Below are positions 17,974 to 27,174 of a DNA stretch of 64,000 nucleotides, piece by piece. Under the pieces are notes generated by a model. The model was given only the letters and a program-made list of their open reading frames with translations. It made no database searches and had not been told where the DNA came from. Numbering within the stretch: position 1 is the first letter of the stretch; every line of letters begins with the position of its first letter. Source of the stretch: SMWN01 sp965261165 (GTDB taxonomy: Bacteria > Pseudomonadota > Gammaproteobacteria > Eutrophobiales > Eutrophobiaceae); assembly GCA_965261165.1 (NCBI GenBank), contig OZ253445.1:806001-870000 (forward strand). The letters are read 5' to 3'. Both the position numbers and the translations under genes were made by a program.

Positions 17974-20430
17974 ATGTTGCGATTTGCCTTCAATTTTATC
18001 CTCTTTTTCTTCTTGCTCGGACTAACATTTATTGTCGGATTATCTTGGTATTTGCTCCCTCAACTACCAGACATAAGCAATTTACGGGATGTAAAATTGC
18101 AGGTTCCATTGCGAATTTATAGCCAAGATGACTCCTTGATTGCAGAGTTTGGCGAGAAGAGACGGCAACCAATCTTGATAGACCAAGTTCCTACGTCAAT
18201 CATAGAGGCCTTTCTCGCCGCTGAAGATGATCGCTTCTATCAGCATCCTGGGGTTGACTGGCAGGGTATTATCCGTGCAGCAGTGCATCTGCTTAAAACC
18301 GGTGTTAAGTCACAAGGTGGCAGCACCATCACCATGCAGGTTGCCAGGAATTTTTTCCTTAGTCGTGAAAAAACGTACCGGAGAAAACTAAATGAAATTT
18401 TTCTGGCGCTTAAGATTGAACGGGAATTATCGAAAGACGAGATACTGGAATTGTACTTGAATAAAATGTATCTAGGTCATCGCTCCTATGGTATTGCCGC
18501 CGCCTCACAGACGTATTACGGCGTCGAGATAGATGAGCTTACCCTGGCGCAAATGGCTATGCTTGCATCCTTACCTAAAGCGCCCTCAAAAAAAAATCCG
18601 ATAAGCAACCCTGAACAGGCAAAAATCAGGCGAGATTATGTCTTACAACGAATGCTTGAAGAAAAATTTTTATCAGAAGAAGATTATCAAACAGCAGTTA
18701 GCTCACCCATTACCGCGAGCCTGCATAATCCTTCCATAGAAGTAGAGGCGCCCTACGTCGCTGAAATTGTAAGGAAAAAACTGATAGAGCAGTATGAAAA
18801 CAATGCTTACATCAGCGGCTTGGTAGTAACGACTACTATCAAGGATAAAAACCAGACTGCAGCTAACCGTGCATTGCGAAAAGCATTATCCGAATATGAC
18901 GAACGCCACGGTTATCGCGGTCCGGAACATCATTATGATTTAAATCCAGAAGATGATGAGACGGCATGGATGCGCCTACTGGAAAGTTTCCCCGATATCG
19001 GACATCTCTACCCCTCTCTGGTCGTTCAAGTTAATGAAAAATCTATAACAGGCTATTTATCTGGCATTGGTTTGATTGATGTTGAATGGCCTGGACTATC
19101 ATGGGCACGTAAATTTCTAAGTGCGAACAGAAGAGGTGCAAAACCAAAATCTGCATCCGAGTTTCTGAAACTGGGCGACGTCATCAGGCTCAGTGAAGAC
19201 AGCAAGGGCAATTGGAAACTTGCCCAGATCCCTGAGGTAGAAGCCGGCTTCGTCTCAATGGATCCTAACGACGGCTCAGCCTTGGCCCTAGTTGGAGGCT
19301 TTGATTACCAACGCAGTAAATTTAACCGCGTCACCCAAGCCTTCAGACAGCCAGGCTCAGGATTCAAACCTTTTATTTATTCTGCGGGACTGGCTGCGGG
19401 AAATACCGCCGCCACTCTTATCAATGATGCGCCGGTCGTATTTGAAAATCTTGGTGCTGAAGATGTCTGGCGACCAGAAAATTATAGTCATAAAAATTAT
19501 GGTCCAACGCGACTGCGTGAAGCACTCACCCATTCTCGTAATCTTGTATCGATCAGGTTACTACATGCGATTGGTGTTCCTTTTGCCTTGAAACACATCA
19601 AAAAATTTGGTTTTAACGCCAACGATCTGCCAAAAAATTTATCTCTGTCGCTGGGCAGCGCAACCTTATCTCCCTGGCAGATGGCTAGTGCTTACTGTGT
19701 CTTCGCCAATGGTGGTTATAAAGTTGAACCCTACCTTATAGAAACCATAGCAACAGGTGATGGTGAGATTCTCTACCAAGCCGAGCCCGTATCTGTATGC
19801 CGAGCATGTATCGAACAGGAGAACGATCCTGTTGATGATTTACCAGGCAATGATTCGCTAGCAGAAGAACTTCAGACAGATAAGGAGCTGAATTTAAATC
19901 AGGCTGCTAAAAAACCAATCTATGCAAGACGCGTTGTTGATGAACGCAATATATGGATCATGAATTCAATCACCCGAGATGTGATCAAACACGGCACCGG
20001 CCGTAGAGCTTTAGTACTCAAGCGCCAGGATTTGTCAGGCAAAACAGGTACCAGTAATGAACAACGCGATGCATGGTTCTATGGATTTAATGCAGATATT
20101 GTTGGTGTCGCTTGGGTAGGTTTTGACAAATTTCAACCTTTGGGCAACCGTGAAACCGGTGCTCGTGCTGCGTTGCCCATCTGGGTTGAGTATATGAAGA
20201 CCGTACTGGAAGGAACGCCTGAGCATATCCTGCCCGAGCCACCAGAACTCGTTTATGCCCGCATCAACAAAACCACGGGGAGATTGGCGCAGCCCAATGA
20301 CCCAGACGCCATGTTCGAAGTCTTCCGCACCGAATATACACCAACAGCGTTAAGTGACGAGACTCATACTCCAGTACTTGATAACGAATCAACGGGCCCG
20401 AGAGATTCTGGCATCATTGATCTCTTCTAA
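17974..20430 (+). CDS. mrcA: Penicillin-binding protein 1A, bifunctional class A
   Basis: This inner-membrane peptidoglycan synthase polymerises lipid II and cross-links stem peptides. It has 818 residues with a membrane anchor at 5-26. The glycosyltransferase domain spans about 55-230, with catalytic Glu in AAEDDRFYQHPGVDWQG, then GGSTITMQVARNFFL and ELYLNKMYLG. The transpeptidase domain has all three motifs: S462-G-F-K465, S521-R-N523 and K690-T-G692. A PBP1A-type OB insert lies between the domains (about 320-400). It is divergent from pilM. No clear Shine-Dalgarno precedes the ATG, but the membrane anchor and length support this start. Confidence 0.96.
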   Translation: MLRFAFNFILFFFLLGLTFIVGLSWYLLPQLPDISNLRDVKLQVPLRIYSQDDSLIAEFGEKRRQPILIDQVPTSIIEAFLAAEDDRFYQHPGVDWQGIIRAAVHLLKTGVKSQGGSTITMQVARNFFLSREKTYRRKLNEIFLALKIERELSKDEILELYLNKMYLGHRSYGIAAASQTYYGVEIDELTLAQMAMLASLPKAPSKKNPISNPEQAKIRRDYVLQRMLEEKFLSEEDYQTAVSSPITASLHNPSIEVEAPYVAEIVRKKLIEQYENNAYISGLVVTTTIKDKNQTAANRALRKALSEYDERHGYRGPEHHYDLNPEDDETAWMRLLESFPDIGHLYPSLVVQVNEKSITGYLSGIGLIDVEWPGLSWARKFLSANRRGAKPKSASEFLKLGDVIRLSEDSKGNWKLAQIPEVEAGFVSMDPNDGSALALVGGFDYQRSKFNRVTQAFRQPGSGFKPFIYSAGLAAGNTAATLINDAPVVFENLGAEDVWRPENYSHKNYGPTRLREALTHSRNLVSIRLLHAIGVPFALKHIKKFGFNANDLPKNLSLSLGSATLSPWQMASAYCVFANGGYKVEPYLIETIATGDGEILYQAEPVSVCRACIEQENDPVDDLPGNDSLAEELQTDKELNLNQAAKKPIYARRVVDERNIWIMNSITRDVIKHGTGRRALVLKRQDLSGKTGTSNEQRDAWFYGFNADIVGVAWVGFDKFQPLGNRETGARAALPIWVEYMKTVLEGTPEHILPEPPELVYARINKTTGRLAQPNDPDAMFEVFRTEYTPTALSDETHTPVLDNESTGPRDSGIIDLF

Positions 20431-20510
20431 GATTGGCCCCTAGTTAAACATTCTGATCCCCGATAATGTTTTAAACAGATGCCTATTTGCCCCGTAGATG
20501 AAAAATCAAT

Positions 20511-20542
20511 GAAACGTACAAATATCGAAACGTACAAATATC
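20511..20542 (+). repeat. Perfect 16-bp tandem duplication in the mrcA-priA spacer
   Basis: GAAACGTACAAATATC occurs twice head to tail at 20511-20526 and 20527-20542, in the 190-bp spacer before priA. It does not resemble a known operator. A recent slippage duplication is the simplest explanation. Confidence 0.8.
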
Positions 20543-20623
20543 AAAAAGGCACAGTCCTTGATGCAGGGCAGCAAGTAAGTCATTGCTACACTTTTTACCA
20601 CGCATGAGCGATGATTGTCAATC

Positions 20624-22837
20624 ATGCTTATCCTTCGCGTTGCACTTAATTCGCCCCTACGTAGTCTATTTGACTATCTTCCTCCTGATAATTACATCCT
20701 TAAACATTTTTCTCCCGGACAAAGACTACAAGTTCCTTTTGGCAAAAATAGTGTGCGTACAGGCATCATTTTTTCCATAACAAACACGACTCAGGTACCA
20801 AAACATAAGCTGAAAAAAGCTCTGGCTCTGTTAGATGAGACACCATTATTCCCGACTAGGCACCTTAAGCTGATTGAATGGGCCAGTCATTATTACCACC
20901 ATCCTATCGGGAATACAGTGTTCACATCTATCCCCTCTGCATTGCGTAAAGACACATCTGCAAAAATTAAACAGGAAGCCATCTGTCATCTCACAAATAC
21001 AGATCAAGACTTGAAGCCTGAACAACTTTCCCACGCAAAGAAACAGTCGGAGATACAATTCATCAAACAGCATAAGGAAGGCGTATTACAAACACACATC
21101 CAGAATGAATTTGAAAATTCACAAAACCCACCAACCGAATTGTCGGCAAAAAAATTGATTGGGAAAACAACTGCTGCAATAAAAAAATCTGAACGGACGG
21201 TTACTTACCAAAGTGATAAAACATGGGCTCTGAAACCAAATAAAGAACAACAAAATGCAATAGATAAAATTATTGCTCGTTCAGATGTTTATCAGGCCTT
21301 TCTTCTTAATGGCATTACCGGTAGCGGCAAAACAGAGGTCTACTTACAATTAATTAGACATGTATTGGAATCGGCTAAGCAAGTGCTTGCCTTGATCCCT
21401 GAAATTGGTCTCACACCTCAATTCATTGACCGTATCAAACAGAGGTTTGGAGATGATGTCGCTGTACTACATTCTGGCTTATCTGAAAGTGAGCGATTAA
21501 TCGCCTGGTTAAAAGCACGTGATGGGACAGCATCCGTCGTTCTTGGTACACGCTCTGCCATTTGGACGCCGATGCCAAAATTAGGGATGATTATTATTGA
21601 TGAAGAGCACGATCTTTCCTACAAACAGCAAAACGGCCTACGTTATTCAGCTAGAGACCTGTCTTTAATACGCGGACAAAAAGAAAAAATTCCAGTCGTA
21701 CTTGGTTCTGCAACACCTTCCATGGAATCAATGAAAAATGCCAGAGATGGGCGTTACCAAGAACTCCTTTTATCAAAACGAGTGAGCAACGCAAAGCTTC
21801 CTGATATTCATATTCATGATATCAGGAATGAAAAAATGTATGGGGCAATATCCCAATTTTTACTGAAAAATATCGAACAACGCCTACGTAATAAACAACA
21901 AATATTGTTATTTCTTAATCGTCGTGGCTACGCTCCGGTTGTTATGTGTCACGACTGTGGTTTTATCTCGCAGTGCCCTCGTTGTAATGTTTATATGACT
22001 TTCCATAAGCACAAAAATAAATTGTGCTGCCACCATTGTGAACACAACGAACGTTTACCTAGCGCCTGCCCTGATTGCTCAGGAAATCAGCTTATTGATG
22101 TTGGTCATGGTACAGAACGGCTGGAAGAAACACTGGTAGAACTATTACCCAAAGCAAAAATATTGAGAATCGATCGAGATAGTACACGGCGTAAAGTCTC
22201 CATGAAAAAGATGTTGGATGATATCCATGCAGGTGATGCAGATATTCTTATTGGCACACAAATGCTAGCCAAAGGCCATCATTTTCCTAATGTTACATTG
22301 GTTGGAATTGTTGATGCTGACAGGGGTCTATTCAGTGTCGATTATCGAGCAAGTGAACGCTTGGCGCAGATATTGATGCAGGTCAGTGGACGCGCAGGGC
22401 GTGGTAATATTCCAGGGACTGTGATTGTGCAAACCCATTATCCTGAACACCCTTTGCTCAATAAATTGACCCTGCATGATTATAAACAATTCACACAATT
22501 ACTACTTGAAGAACGGCAACAGACACAACTGCCGCCATTTTCCTTTCAGGTATTGATTCGGGCAGAATCAAATCAGCAAACCATTGCTATGAAATTTCTG
22601 AATATTGCCAAAACAAGATTACAAACTCTGGCTCAGGGAAAATTAGAAATTTATGGGCCTATTTCCGCGCCTATGGAAAAACGAGCAGGACGATACCGAC
22701 TGCAACTCATTATTCAGGCCGAAAACAGGCGAATCATGAAAAGGTTTTTAACGCCCTGGGTAGAAGACCTTGATCAACTTCCTGAGGCGCGTAAAGTGCG
22801 ATGGTCTGTAGATGTTGATCCGCAGGACATGATCTGA
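20624..22837 (+). CDS. priA: Primosomal protein PriA, replication restart helicase
   Basis: PriA recognises stalled or collapsed forks and reloads the replisome through DnaB. I place the start at ATG 20624 (MLILRVALNSPLRS), which matches the family N terminus; a TTG three codons upstream is also possible. The 737-residue protein has the 3'-DNA-binding domain (FDYLPPD, then GQRLQVPFGKN), the helicase core with Walker A NGITGSGKTEVYL and DEEH box IIIDEEHDLSYKQQ, then the zinc-binding module with CHDCGFISQCPRC and CCHHC/CPDC cysteines, and the arginine-finger region VSGRAGRG. The length is normal. It is followed by a rhodanese gene and argS. Confidence 0.96.
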   Translation: MLILRVALNSPLRSLFDYLPPDNYILKHFSPGQRLQVPFGKNSVRTGIIFSITNTTQVPKHKLKKALALLDETPLFPTRHLKLIEWASHYYHHPIGNTVFTSIPSALRKDTSAKIKQEAICHLTNTDQDLKPEQLSHAKKQSEIQFIKQHKEGVLQTHIQNEFENSQNPPTELSAKKLIGKTTAAIKKSERTVTYQSDKTWALKPNKEQQNAIDKIIARSDVYQAFLLNGITGSGKTEVYLQLIRHVLESAKQVLALIPEIGLTPQFIDRIKQRFGDDVAVLHSGLSESERLIAWLKARDGTASVVLGTRSAIWTPMPKLGMIIIDEEHDLSYKQQNGLRYSARDLSLIRGQKEKIPVVLGSATPSMESMKNARDGRYQELLLSKRVSNAKLPDIHIHDIRNEKMYGAISQFLLKNIEQRLRNKQQILLFLNRRGYAPVVMCHDCGFISQCPRCNVYMTFHKHKNKLCCHHCEHNERLPSACPDCSGNQLIDVGHGTERLEETLVELLPKAKILRIDRDSTRRKVSMKKMLDDIHAGDADILIGTQMLAKGHHFPNVTLVGIVDADRGLFSVDYRASERLAQILMQVSGRAGRGNIPGTVIVQTHYPEHPLLNKLTLHDYKQFTQLLLEERQQTQLPPFSFQVLIRAESNQQTIAMKFLNIAKTRLQTLAQGKLEIYGPISAPMEKRAGRYRLQLIIQAENRRIMKRFLTPWVEDLDQLPEARKVRWSVDVDPQDMI

Positions 22838-22948
22838 CTCAGGTTATTCTATAGAATGTCAGCAGAATTTGAACTCGATTCGGAGTACTGCATCAAGGCG
22901 GACCTAGATCAGATAATTAAAGGACTGCAAAACCAGAGGAATATTATT

Positions 22949-23596
22949 ATGCATCGTAAATGTTATTTCTTAATGCTAGTTTTTCTGACGGGGAGTTTTC
23001 TACCTCTGTACAGTGTCGCTTATGAAACAGCCATCAGCACAGAAATTGATTCAGTAGAGGTTGTTCACAATGGCAAAAAAGTTACCATTATGCGCAATCA
23101 AGATACAGAGAATACCGTTGAACCAACCTACGCAAAGACTTCACGAAAGTGCCCACCATTTTGTATCCACCCTGCCAAAATCGCTGAAGGTGTGGAAACA
23201 ATTGGCGAGCTGGAAATACTGGACTATCTAAGACGTTCAAGTGCAGGCGATCAAACCATTCTTGTAATTGATTCACGCACGCCTGATTGGGTTAAAGATG
23301 GCACTATCCCGGGCAGTATTAATCTTCCATGGACTAAACTAAAACAGGGTGCAGGCGCCGATCCTTTCAGCATAGCCGACATTCTGGAAAAACAGTTTGG
23401 CGCACAATCATTAGAAGGTCTATGGGATTTTTCCAACGCCAGAACATTGGTACTTTTTTGTAATGGTCTATGGTGTGGCCAATCTCCATCCAACATAAAG
23501 ACATTATTGAGATTTGGCTACCCGGCACACAAGCTAAAGTGGTACCGAGGCGGTATGCAAAACTGGCACAACCTTGGCCTGACCGTCGTCAAATAG
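22949..23596 (+). CDS. Exported rhodanese-domain protein
   Basis: I take ATG 22949 as start because it follows an AGAGGA ribosome site and begins a clear signal peptide (MHRKCYFLMLVFLTGSFL, cleavage near SVA-YE); the open frame itself begins at 22856. The product is 215 residues. A Cys-containing linker KCPPFCIHPAKI precedes a rhodanese fold: VIDSRTPDWVKDGTIPGSIN, then the active-site loop FCNGLWCGQSPSN. Rhodaneses carry persulfide sulfur on the active-site Cys, so a periplasmic sulfur-transfer or redox role is inferred; no substrate is known. It sits between priA and argS in the same direction. Confidence 0.85.
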   Translation: MHRKCYFLMLVFLTGSFLPLYSVAYETAISTEIDSVEVVHNGKKVTIMRNQDTENTVEPTYAKTSRKCPPFCIHPAKIAEGVETIGELEILDYLRRSSAGDQTILVIDSRTPDWVKDGTIPGSINLPWTKLKQGAGADPFSIADILEKQFGAQSLEGLWDFSNARTLVLFCNGLWCGQSPSNIKTLLRFGYPAHKLKWYRGGMQNWHNLGLTVVK

Positions 23597-23708
23597 ACAA
23601 ATTAAAGATCAAAAATTCACCTGTGATAATAGAATCACCTCCTACTGTCCAAACGCTCACGCTACAATGCGCGATTTTTCATAGATATAAGCATCAGGAG
23701 CAAAACGT

Positions 23709-25445
23709 TTGAAACAAGAATTACGGCAACTCTTGATGGAGGCTATCTCAATTGTTCAGGAGAAGATGAATGTTTCATTCTCCGCCATTGATGATCTTCA
23801 AATAGAAAGAACCCGTGATCAGTCTCATGGTGATTTCGCTTGCAACATTGCCATGGTGCTTGCCAAACAGGCGAAAACAAATCCGAGACAACTGGCTGCT
23901 TCGTTACTTGAAAATTTACCTGAGTCGAAAATTATCGAGCGTGTTGAAATTGCGAAACCTGGATTCATCAATTTTTTTCTCAACAAACAATTTCGCTTGA
24001 GCGTCATCACAAACATCCTGCAAGCAACTGAAGCTTATGGTCGCTCAGAGTTTGGCTCTGGAAGATCAATACTGGTCGAATTCGTTTCAGCCAACCCCAC
24101 GGGGCCTCTGCATGTAGGTCACGGTCGTGGGGCCGCTTACGGGGCTGTTGTTGCCGATTTACTTGAAGCCATTGGTTATAGGGTAGACAGGGAATATTAC
24201 ATCAATAATACCGGACGCCAGATGGATATCTTGACCATCAGTATCTGGCTCCGATATCTTGAACAATGCGAGATTAAAATTGATTTCCCTGAAAATGCTT
24301 ACCGAGGAAATTATATCCATGATATTGCCAATAAACTATTAAGCGAGAAACAACTCGCTCTCAGTTCTGACATGGATTTCCCTGAAGCAAAGGATGACCT
24401 AGAAAAAAATCTGGATCAGTTGATTGCCTTTGCCAAGGCAACACTTGGTAGTGAAAATTATCAGCACATTCTGAATTTGGGTCTAGATGTCATACTCGGC
24501 GAGATACGTGAAGACCTGGCTAACTTTGGCGTGGTCTTCGACCGTTGGTTCTCTGAGCGTTCACTATCAAACGACGATCAAATTCAGCAATGCATCAGCA
24601 AACTCAAAAATAGCGATTTTGTTTATGAGGAAAAAGGTGCTCTTTGGTTTCGTTCAACCGCATTTGGGGATGAAAAAGATCGAGTCATCATCCGTAATAG
24701 TGGGCAAGCAACTTATTTTGCAGCAGACATTGCTTATCATATGGAAAAATTTTCACGCGGCTATGACAAGGCCATTAATATCTGGGGAGCAGATCATCAT
24801 GGCTATATTGCTAGGGTTAAGGCAGCACTTTCCGCCCTTGGCGAGAATCCCGATGCCCTTGAAATATTACTGGTTCAATTTGCAACGCTGTACCGAGGGA
24901 CTGAAAAGCTACCGATGTCCACTCGCTCAGGACAATTCGTTACATTGAAAGAACTGCGAGAAGAAGTGGGGAGAGATGCCACGCGTTTCTTCTATATCAT
25001 GCGCAAAAGTGAGCAACACCTTGATTTTGATCTGGAACTGGCTAAATCTAAATCCAATGAAAATCCTGTCTACTATATTCAATACGCACATGCCAGGATC
25101 TGTAGTGTGTTTAAACAGGTGGAAGAAAAGGGGTTTACCTACGACGTAACAATCGGAAGCAACAGCCTGCATACTCTGACCGAGCCATCCGAAGAGAAAT
25201 TAATCACGACCTTGTCCTGTTATCCAGAAATCATACATTCTGCCGCAATAGAATATGAGCCTCATCAAATCGCTTATTACCTGAGAAATCTCGCAAACGA
25301 GTTTCACAGCTATTACAAATCTTGCCAATTCATCGTCGACTCTGATGAATTGAGGAATGCACGTCTTAACCTGATCAATGCCATTAAACAGGTCATTAGC
25401 AATGGGCTTGGAATTTTGAGTGTCTCCGCACCGAAAGAAATGTAG
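23709..25445 (+). CDS. argS: Arginyl-tRNA synthetase
   Basis: This class Ia aminoacyl-tRNA synthetase has 578 residues, the usual length. It starts at TTG 23709, preceded by a CAGGAG ribosome site and giving MKQELRQLL, the normal ArgS N terminus. The N-terminal additional domain is followed by the HIGH-like motif in GPLHVGHGRGAAYG, and by MSTRSGQFVTL in place of KMSKS, as is usual for bacterial ArgS. The C-terminal anticodon-binding helices follow (HEIAYYLRNLANEFHSYY-like, here with EPHQIAYYL). It is 3 nt from the downstream SPOR gene, so the two are co-transcribed. Confidence 0.97.
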   Translation: MKQELRQLLMEAISIVQEKMNVSFSAIDDLQIERTRDQSHGDFACNIAMVLAKQAKTNPRQLAASLLENLPESKIIERVEIAKPGFINFFLNKQFRLSVITNILQATEAYGRSEFGSGRSILVEFVSANPTGPLHVGHGRGAAYGAVVADLLEAIGYRVDREYYINNTGRQMDILTISIWLRYLEQCEIKIDFPENAYRGNYIHDIANKLLSEKQLALSSDMDFPEAKDDLEKNLDQLIAFAKATLGSENYQHILNLGLDVILGEIREDLANFGVVFDRWFSERSLSNDDQIQQCISKLKNSDFVYEEKGALWFRSTAFGDEKDRVIIRNSGQATYFAADIAYHMEKFSRGYDKAINIWGADHHGYIARVKAALSALGENPDALEILLVQFATLYRGTEKLPMSTRSGQFVTLKELREEVGRDATRFFYIMRKSEQHLDFDLELAKSKSNENPVYYIQYAHARICSVFKQVEEKGFTYDVTIGSNSLHTLTEPSEEKLITTLSCYPEIIHSAAIEYEPHQIAYYLRNLANEFHSYYKSCQFIVDSDELRNARLNLINAIKQVISNGLGILSVSAPKEM

Positions 25446-25447
25446 AT

Positions 25448-26017
25448 ATGCCTAAAGATTACAAAAATATCCAACCAAAGAAAAAGAGCAAGCCTGCAAA
25501 TGCTGACCAAATAAAATCTTTCTTTTCTGGCCTGACAATCGGACTCTGCATTGCCATCGTCGTGTATTTCTACCAGCATGGCCTCGGACAACAAACAGAG
25601 GTAGAGCAGCCAGAGGTTATTGTCGAAATTCCCGAGCCAGATTCAGGCCTGCCAAATGACACGCCTCTGCCCTCATTTGATTTCTATGAAATCCTCCCCA
25701 ATATGGAAGTCAATGTTTCCGAATGGGAAGCTGAAGAAGATGAGGGTATTGAAGAACAAGCTGAACCAAGCAATGAAACATCCGAAATCTATATCCTGCA
25801 AATTGGTTCTTTCAGGCAACATGATGCCGCTGATGAAGTAAAGGCAAAACTTGCACTCATGGGAATCCGTGCCAATGTACAACGCGTTGTAATTAACGGC
25901 AAAGATATTCGGCATCGAGTAAGAGTCGGTCCCTATGCTGAATCAGACAGGCTCTCAATGATTCGTCAACAACTTGCTGACAATAAGTTTAATTATATAT
26001 TACTAAAACTTAAATAA
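25448..26017 (+). CDS. SPOR-domain membrane protein, FtsN-like
   Basis: A 189-residue bitopic protein with a basic cytoplasmic tail (MPKDYKNIQPKKKSKP), one membrane segment at about 27-43 and an acidic, Pro/Glu-rich periplasmic linker. The C-terminal SPOR domain starts at about 113 (IYILQIGSFRQHDAADEVKA) and continues with HRVRVGPYAE. SPOR domains bind denuded septal glycan strands, so a division-site role like FtsN is likely. In Pseudomonas and relatives a SPOR protein gene likewise follows argS. The hslVU genes often found next are absent; a tRNA gene on the other strand follows. Confidence 0.9.
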   Translation: MPKDYKNIQPKKKSKPANADQIKSFFSGLTIGLCIAIVVYFYQHGLGQQTEVEQPEVIVEIPEPDSGLPNDTPLPSFDFYEILPNMEVNVSEWEAEEDEGIEEQAEPSNETSEIYILQIGSFRQHDAADEVKAKLALMGIRANVQRVVINGKDIRHRVRVGPYAESDRLSMIRQQLADNKFNYILLKLK

Positions 26018-26038
26018 AGAGCGAGCATCTGAAAAAGC

Positions 26039-26112
26039 TGGAGCGGGTGATGGGAATCGAACCCACGTATTCAGCTTGGGAAGCTGATGTTCTGCCATTG
26101 AACTACACCCGC
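26039..26112 (-). tRNA. tRNA-Gly, anticodon CCC
   Basis: On the minus strand from 26112 the sequence folds as a full cloverleaf. The acceptor stem is GCGGGTG paired with CACCCGC, the D-arm is TAGTTCAATGGCAGAAC, and the anticodon stem CAGCT/AGCTG encloses loop TTCCCAA (anticodon CCC, reads GGG). The T-arm contains GGTTCGATTCC. The 3' CCA is encoded (26039-26041). It resembles E. coli glyU. No integrase or duplicated tRNA end was seen beside it. Confidence 0.96.
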
Positions 26113-26677
26113 ATGACAAACTAGAGTCAATCTACATTTAAGGTACCAGAAAAACTCATCTGACGCATAGTGCGTGCTCTATCACATACTTTTGGCGCAA
26201 CATTCACCCAGATAACTCAAAAAAAGAGGGTTTATCGTCGGCAAGTCGTTTAAACCACTACAGACCGTTTGATTGAACATCTCATATCAGGATAGACTCA
26301 AGACAAGGTAGGCGGTGCGAATCCACAAAAGCGCTGGGTTTTTCTTCCTAACGTAAAACCAGACGAGATTGATGTTGATTATTGAGCGCAAGGTCACCCC
26401 GTTTATTCCGATTGCTAGAGAGGTTATAATGCGTCAGATGTGAGCGATTTTAAGTAGCGTCGCAGCAATCATTGTAAACACTTTGCTGATGCCAGAGATT
26501 CATTAGCAGCATTGAGAGTTTTTGTCGTCTGCGAAGATTCAATGGCGTGCCCAAGGCGCATTTTGGGCTGTGTTTGAATTAGTTATCTGGGATAGCTCCC
26601 AAGTTTAATATTCATTAATTGACTACAGTCCTAAGTGGATTCAGATTGTAGGTTTACGAGAAGAGAAGGCTAAGTTT
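26113..26677. other. 565-bp gene-free region with one copy of a diverged repeat
   Basis: The sequence between the tRNA and the receiver-domain gene holds no intact gene. About 26205-26430 is a copy of the repeat also found near 56684-56830. Within it a 28-codon stretch (26296-26382) reads KVGGANPQKRWVFLPNVKPD and ends in a stop, possibly the tail of a decayed gene; I cannot name the family. The upstream region of the receiver gene lies at about 26560-26677, with ribosome site GAGAAGG before the ATG. Confidence 0.5.
26205..26430 (+). repeat. Diverged interspersed repeat, copy 1
   Basis: This matches the region near 56684-56830 in order. A CCCAGATAACT block is followed by an A7 run and a GTT(T)ATC complement, then TTTAA(A/G)CCACTACA, then an exactly shared 22-bp block at 26378-26399 beginning ATTATTGAGCGCAAGG. 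Copy 1 is about 70 bp longer between the last two blocks. It looks like the decayed remains of a mobile element; no transposase was recognised. Confidence 0.6.
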
Positions 26678-27049
26678 ATGGGGAAGAGCAGGCCAATTGT
26701 CATCGGAGTGGATAACAACCCATCGATGAGAAAGTTATTCGAAAGAAGCACAGAAGATCTGGATATTGATTTGACTGTGTTTACTTCCGCAGCAGAAGTG
26801 TGGTCATACCTGCAGTCAAACGCGCCAGATCTGGTCATTCTAAGTATCATATTACCCAACAAAGATGGCCTATCTTTGCTAAGAGAAATAAGAGAGCTCC
26901 CCCAGCATCAACAAACACAAATAATCATCGTTAGTTCAAAGAATTATGCTCAGGATATGGCCATCGCTAAAGAACTCGGGGCTCTGGAGTTCATCACCAA
27001 ACCCGTGTCAATACGGACCATTACGGATGTTGTAGCAAAATACACCTAG
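26678..27049 (+). CDS. Stand-alone receiver-domain protein lacking the phospho-acceptor Asp
   Basis: The 123 residues form a CheY-like fold with no output domain. The hydrophobic beta-strands and the C-terminal Lys in ITKPVS (Lys108) are typical. However, the residue in the phospho-acceptor position is Ser56 (DLVILSIILPNKDG, where Asp is expected after VIL), and the acidic pocket is reduced to Asp12-Asn13. I infer a pseudo-receiver that cannot be phosphorylated in the normal way and may act through protein contacts, or a receiver losing function. No histidine kinase lies nearby; the neighbours are a decayed repeat and a metallopeptidase gene. Confidence 0.85.
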   Translation: MGKSRPIVIGVDNNPSMRKLFERSTEDLDIDLTVFTSAAEVWSYLQSNAPDLVILSIILPNKDGLSLLREIRELPQHQQTQIIIVSSKNYAQDMAIAKELGALEFITKPVSIRTITDVVAKYT

Positions 27050-27174
27050 ACAAGCTCGAAAACCCCAGCCCGAAAAAATTAAGGATACTCCGATCAAAAC
27101 GGACAAGCTGAGATGATATAAATCTCCCAGAATGTTAATTCGGGATGACAAGAGGTAAAAAGGAAACGGTATAA

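Noticed and set aside
26039..26677. Genomic island or integrated element at the tRNA-Gly gene.
   Set aside because: No integrase, no duplicated tRNA 3' end and only about 560 bp of decayed sequence beside it.
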